From Lepidostoma basale (Eukaryota; Arthropoda; Insecta; Trichoptera; Lepidostomatidae): 64,000 nucleotides of DNA. Each line of letters opens with the position of its first letter. The first letter of the stretch is position 1. The notes beneath the pieces were generated by a model that was given only the letters and a program-made list of their open reading frames with translations, ran no database searches and had not been told where the DNA came from. Position numbers and translations under genes: made by a program. Shown here in pieces: positions 42,901 to 48,900 of the stretch. The stretch is taken from contig JAHDVF020000447.1 in assembly GCA_022606425.2 (NCBI GenBank), positions 162,001 to 226,000 of the forward strand, in the 5' to 3' direction.

Positions 42901-45900
42901 GCTGTGAAGAAGGTTTAATACAACATATTTACACGCATATAAACATAAGTAATTTTATTGGAAACTCACTTTTTAATATTTAATCTGAAATGTTTTTGAA
43001 AAATGACACCCTGAGGAGGTTTTGAACAATGTCTTTGAGGAGCCTTTGAAAGCTATTTAAAACCTCCTCAGAATGTTCATAACCTCTATATATTATTTTT
43101 AAACTACATCAACCTAGTGTCAGCGGGTCATAAAAAATTATTAAATTTCCTTATTTAAAATTTTCATCATTTAATATGCATTAAATTGAATATTTTGTGT
43201 TTTTTTTATTTTTAATATTAACATTAAAAAGATTTTTTGAAGACATTCATGATTTTTTCTTATATTTTATATTTTTGTCTTTGTTTTATATCTAAAAAAA
43301 CACGCTATTTATGCGTCATTCAAAGCCTCCTCAATTTCGTTCAACCTACCCCAGGTTTCAACAAAATTCGACCTCGCGTAGAAAGCCGTAAACGTTCAAC
43401 ATATATTTTTTTGATACCTTTAATTTATTTAAAAACTGTTGACCACGTCCGTAGCTAGTATTTGTAATAAAAATAATATTTTAAATTTCATATTTTATCT
43501 ACAATATTTCAGAAGATATAAATATTGTTCAAACCCTCCACCCTCTCCCCTATGTATATTCTTGGACATTCTCAATTCTATCGCCGTCCCCGTTGATTTC
43601 AAGCCTTTCCGTGCCCATCACCTTGGTCTTTGCCAGGTTCATATTCAAACCTACAGATTTGGATACATCGTTCAGTTCTTTCAGCATTTCAGCTAGTTCC
43701 TCTGGAGTGTTGCTGACGAGTACGATGTCGTCGGCAAAACGTAGATGATTTAAATATTTTTGAAAATATATTCGATTGGGCCGAGATAACCAAACCGCAG
43801 AGCTAAAATGAAGAATTGGACTAAGCTGGACAGCTTTCGGAAACATGAGTTACACCTTACATCCTTAAAAACCGGAAAATACCGATCAACCTGAAACGAA
43901 AAGTCTATGAAGCCTGCGTTCTGCCGAGAAACTACGAGTGACCCAAAGAGCCATGGAAAGAGCCATGTTAGGAATAAGCCTAAGAGACAGAGTCAGAAAC
44001 GATACGGTGAGAGAAAAAACAAAGGTAACTGACATCATCCACCGGGTGGCGACTCTAAAATGGCAATGGGCAGGTCACGTAGCCAGAAGCTCAGATGAAA
44101 AGTGGACAAGAAGACTGCCGACTTGGAGACCGTGGACGGCAAAGAGGCCGCTCTTAAAGTGAGAACATCAAAACGTTTCACTGATTTTCCCCTGAGAAAT
44201 GAGACTAGGATAGGAGGACTAGGCGTCTAGACCGACTGGAGTAAGACCTCTAGGAAGGCCTAGACAGCGCCTAATGGACAATGTTCTGGTTGACCTGGCT
44301 AGGTTTGGCGAATCGGACTGCTGGGAGCAAAAGGCGCAGGATCGAGGAGGTTGGCGAAAAATCATCAAGGAGGCTAAAACTCTTCAAGAGTTGTATGGCC
44401 ATAGGAAGTAAGTAAGTAAATGAGACTAGCTGAGCTACGCCAAGTATACCATCGGAGAACGGAGACAAGCCCAACCGGCAAAGGCACTAAATTATTGCTC
44501 CGTACCATCAAGGAGGCGAGAGTTGAGGAAAAATTCATCATCGATATTCAAACTCTCCCAGACATTCACCGGCCACGGAGCGACATTACATTAATCATGT
44601 ATTTTGAAACCAATAAAGAAAAGAAAATGAAAAAAAACTGCGTATCCTGCCATGAAAATGAATCAAGCAATTCTTATTATATCTTCTTCTTCTTTTAATA
44701 GATCTGACGATCTGTGACACAGAAATCATATCTCGTCGGATGATGAGATCCAGTCCCAAGCCAGTCCCAAGCCTGAATGAGAAAGGAGGAGGGTCACTGG
44801 GTTAGGCTAGCCACCTGCCCGGGGTAAAAAAAGATTCGCGCTCATAGTACAGAAAACACAGCCTCGGAACATAGCTGGACTTATTAAGATATAAATTGTT
44901 TTCTGGGAACAGAATATGGTGGCCGAGACGCTTACAGAACTTGTCATTGGTTGGGTTGAGCGATCACTTTATGTTTAACAACATTCCCCATTCCATGCTA
45001 GAATGCCGTGCCTATCTTCACATTTTTTTAGTTCACTCTACACTAGCGTCATCTATTAGGATTGGGAAGCATTAAGCAGAAAATCTTTATTAATGCACTG
45101 TGAAAGGCTCTGCAAATCATACAGTACTAGATTACGCCTGGAATGTATATTTAAACGACATAAACGTAACTAGAAAAAGAGGAAAACGTGACACAATCAA
45201 ACCAATCAAATATTAAATGTAGGCCACGTGAGGTGTCGGAGAAATCGACGTGCGTGCATGACACGATACATTAATCTCGAGGAAGCGATTGAAGTGTATC
45301 AGGGGACAGTGGCGTGCTTTGGGAGAGGCCTACGTTTAGCAGTGGACAATGAAAAGTGTAATTATGTTGCCCTAAGGCCGCTTCGATGCATTGGCGTTGT
45401 GGAAACGTGTCTCGAGCTGGCGGAAGAAGGATGAAAGTAATGTATATAGGTACGCTGTAAAAACGAACTCAAATGCGTATAAATCAAATATATAGAATTT
45501 AGTTTAGTTATTCATGATGTGGCGAATACGTTCTAAATAAAATTCTTCTTCTTCTTCTTCTTTCAATAGATCTGACGATCTGTGACACAGAAATCATATC
45601 TCGTCGGATGATGAGATCCAGTTGTCCTTCCATATCTTAGGCGGTCTTCCAGGTGGGCAGTCTCCGGAGGGGACTTCATAAGCGGCTGTTTATGCAAGTC
45701 TGTCACCATCTATTCGGGCTACATGGTCCCTCCAGTATCTTCTGGATCTACTCCACTGAACGATATCCTCTATTTCGCAAGTTTTCCCAGTAATTGATCT
45801 TAGGACCTTCATCTCCGATGTTCTTAGTAGTCCCATGGTTCGCACAGTGTCAGCCCGCGTCTCTACAGCGTACGTCATGATAGGTCGCACGCATGTTTTA

Positions 45901-48900
45901 TAGATTCTGATCTTGCTGTCGATACGCATGTGCTTGTTCTTCCAGACTAGATTCTTCAGACATCCTGACACGGCAGAGGCTTTACTGACTTGTTCTCGTA
46001 CTTCGGTATAAAGGTCATTATGGCTGCAGATCCTCTACTCCCAAATATCTGAAACTCATTACTTGCTCCACAGGTATATCATCAACAGTCAGCTTACATC
46101 TTGTAAGTTGCCTAGATATAGTGAGACTTTTTGTTTTGTTGACTGATATAGCCATATTTAGCCTTTGTGATACTGTATGGAATTTGTACAACTAAATAAA
46201 ATTAAGAAGAGTTATCTAAAACGCGTTCGGCACACACAACAAATAGTGATTAAAAACAGTCCCAGTCGACGAGCGTTTGCGACACGATGAAAGAATGTAG
46301 AGGCTGATTTTCTCTGCCTGCCCGCTCGGCTGATGGCTAGTGCTAGTAAGTGGGTTACTGCCGACCACAGGCGGGTCGCAGTAATCTTCCTTCAACCTCT
46401 CACCCCGCCGTGTATACAATATAAACAAGTATAAACTGTTGGTATTATCGGGTGTGATGCATGCTACTCTTATCTCCTGCCACGGATAGTGTTATTGTGT
46501 TGTGTGCAGACGTACTATACTATACTATTTATGTCAATAACAACACAAACATCTTTGCTCCCTTTTGTTGTTCCATTGCCTCGCTTAGTATTAAACAAAC
46601 AAAAATAATATTAAGGGGTTAGGGCCGTCAGATGTATTAAAAACAAGAATTTTCAACACTTTTTGGTCAGTAATCTAATATATTTTATAAAACCAACAAT
46701 ATTAAATTATTACATAATACTTTAACTTGATTTAATCCAAATTTGAGAAAAAAATATAAATTATATATGAAGTTATCGCCATATTTGTTGGACCCTGTTC
46801 GAAAAGTGGTGCTTTGCGGTGACCATTATAACTTTATACAGGTTCATCTATTATAAAATCATTAAAATAAAAAATATATTTATTGTTTCTTGAACAATGA
46901 CGTAAAACTCAATATTGAATAATTAATACGAATGAAAACGTCAGTTTTCTAGAAGTTTTTTATATTTTATGGGAATGACATGTTTCGCCCTTCTAAGGCA
47001 TTATCAAATGTGACGAAACTTCAACTTGTTGCAGTTTATATATACTAGTAAATGGAGCCATGGAAATAATAGTGTATATAAACTTCAAAGAGTTGATGTT
47101 TCGTCACATTTGATGCCTTAGAAGGGCGAAACATGTCATTCCCATAAAATATAATAAAACTTCTATAAAATTGACGTTTTCATTTTTATTAATTAAAAAA
47201 TATATAATATTTTAATAGTTTATCTAGTGCCTGATCGAAGTTTTTTTTAATAAACAAAATGCCGGCCTCTGATAATTTATAATACTTACGGATTTTCAAG
47301 AAAAAATGCAACAGTTAATTGTTTATAAAAAATAGAAGTTATTAAAAAGAAGAAAAAAAACTTCTATCAGGGACTAGATTATCTATTAAAGTAATATTTT
47401 TACGTTGAATGATTTCAGATGAGCATGTAAGAAGTTATAATGGTCACCGCATGATGGAATAGGGTCCAACAGATATGGCGATAACTTCATATAATATAAT
47501 TTATACATTTTTTTAAAATTTGGGTCTAATCAAGTGAAAACATTATTTAATAATTTTATATTGTTGGTTTTATAAAATAAATTTAATTACTGACAGTTTT
47601 CATGTATTCAAAAAAAATGTTTTTTTCATACCCCTGACTGCCCCTAACCCCTTAAGAATTTCCATTTTTGTAACATTATAGTTTTCAGTAACCGGCGAGG
47701 TACTTCTACTATTATCTAACCATCTAATCAGGCTTCCCAATTAGCTACTTCTTCTTCTAATGGTGCCGTGTCACTGCAGCGAATGCATCTCTGTCCTGCG
47801 CCACTTGGAAAGGTTCTCAACTCTGCTCATTCCTATCCAATTCCTTATATTCCGCAGCCAGGACAACTATATTTTGCCAATTCCCCGTCGAAGGAGGTGG
47901 TATCTTTCTCCCCTTAGCACATGACCCAAATATGATACCTTTCTAACCTTCACACTGGACAACACTTTTTCCTTATTTACCAGAACTAAATATACAGACA
48001 ACTTGCATTATATTATAACATACTTTTATTTAAATTATAAAAGATCGCTGCGTTGGTTCGGACATATGGAGCGCATGGATGGAGAAAGAATGGTTAAGAT
48101 AGTATACGTTAATGATGTAAATAACAGACCGAGGAAAACATAGCACGACCAAATTAATTAAATTTGAAAGGTTGGTCGTGTTAGAAGTCGGAAGAATCGA
48201 CGTACGTGTATGACTCGCTGTAGGAATGTGGAGGAAGCTAGAGAGGTGTGTCAGGATAGAGTAGTGTGGCGGTCCATTCTATCTCCCTACCCCTTCGGAG
48301 AAACGGCGTGATGGTTTGTTGTTATTCGAGTTGTTGTTGTTTCTTTATATATCATAGATTTGTAATTTATTCCTGTTAGATCATATTCATAAATTTAATT
48401 AATTAATTATTAAAATTTCTACACTGAGGAAGGGGGTCTGTTCCCAAAACATGTTTTTAAAATTACATTTGTATATAGTTTATAATATTTTTTTGTTTCT
48501 TGAACAATTATGCAAAACTCCACATTAAGTACCTAAATAACAAACCGTTTACCCGAATGGGTAGGCAAAGAGGATGGACTGCCATACTACTCTATCCTAA
48601 CATACCTTTCGAGATTCTTCTAGTTTCATACATCGTAACATGCACGCAAGTCAATTTTTTTTTGTAAGCAACAGGTCGTTTGAACTCAATTACTGTATAC
48701 AATTTATTTTTATCTATTATATTGATTCTTATGACATGTGATAGGTAGCCAATCTATCGCCATTTTATTGTCACGTGAATTCTACACCAGACCAATCACA
48801 CTGCCATCGCCGGGAATCGAACCCGGGACCTTCGGTATGGAAGTCAGAGCTCTTACCACTCTGCCATGAAGGTCGGCATACCTAACATTAGCGTGAATGG

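Noticed and set aside
48780..48875. tRNA gene, suggested by A and B boxes on the minus strand
   Set aside because: It is the head of SINE-1, present in ten copies with a common non-tRNA body; no proper cloverleaf was traced.
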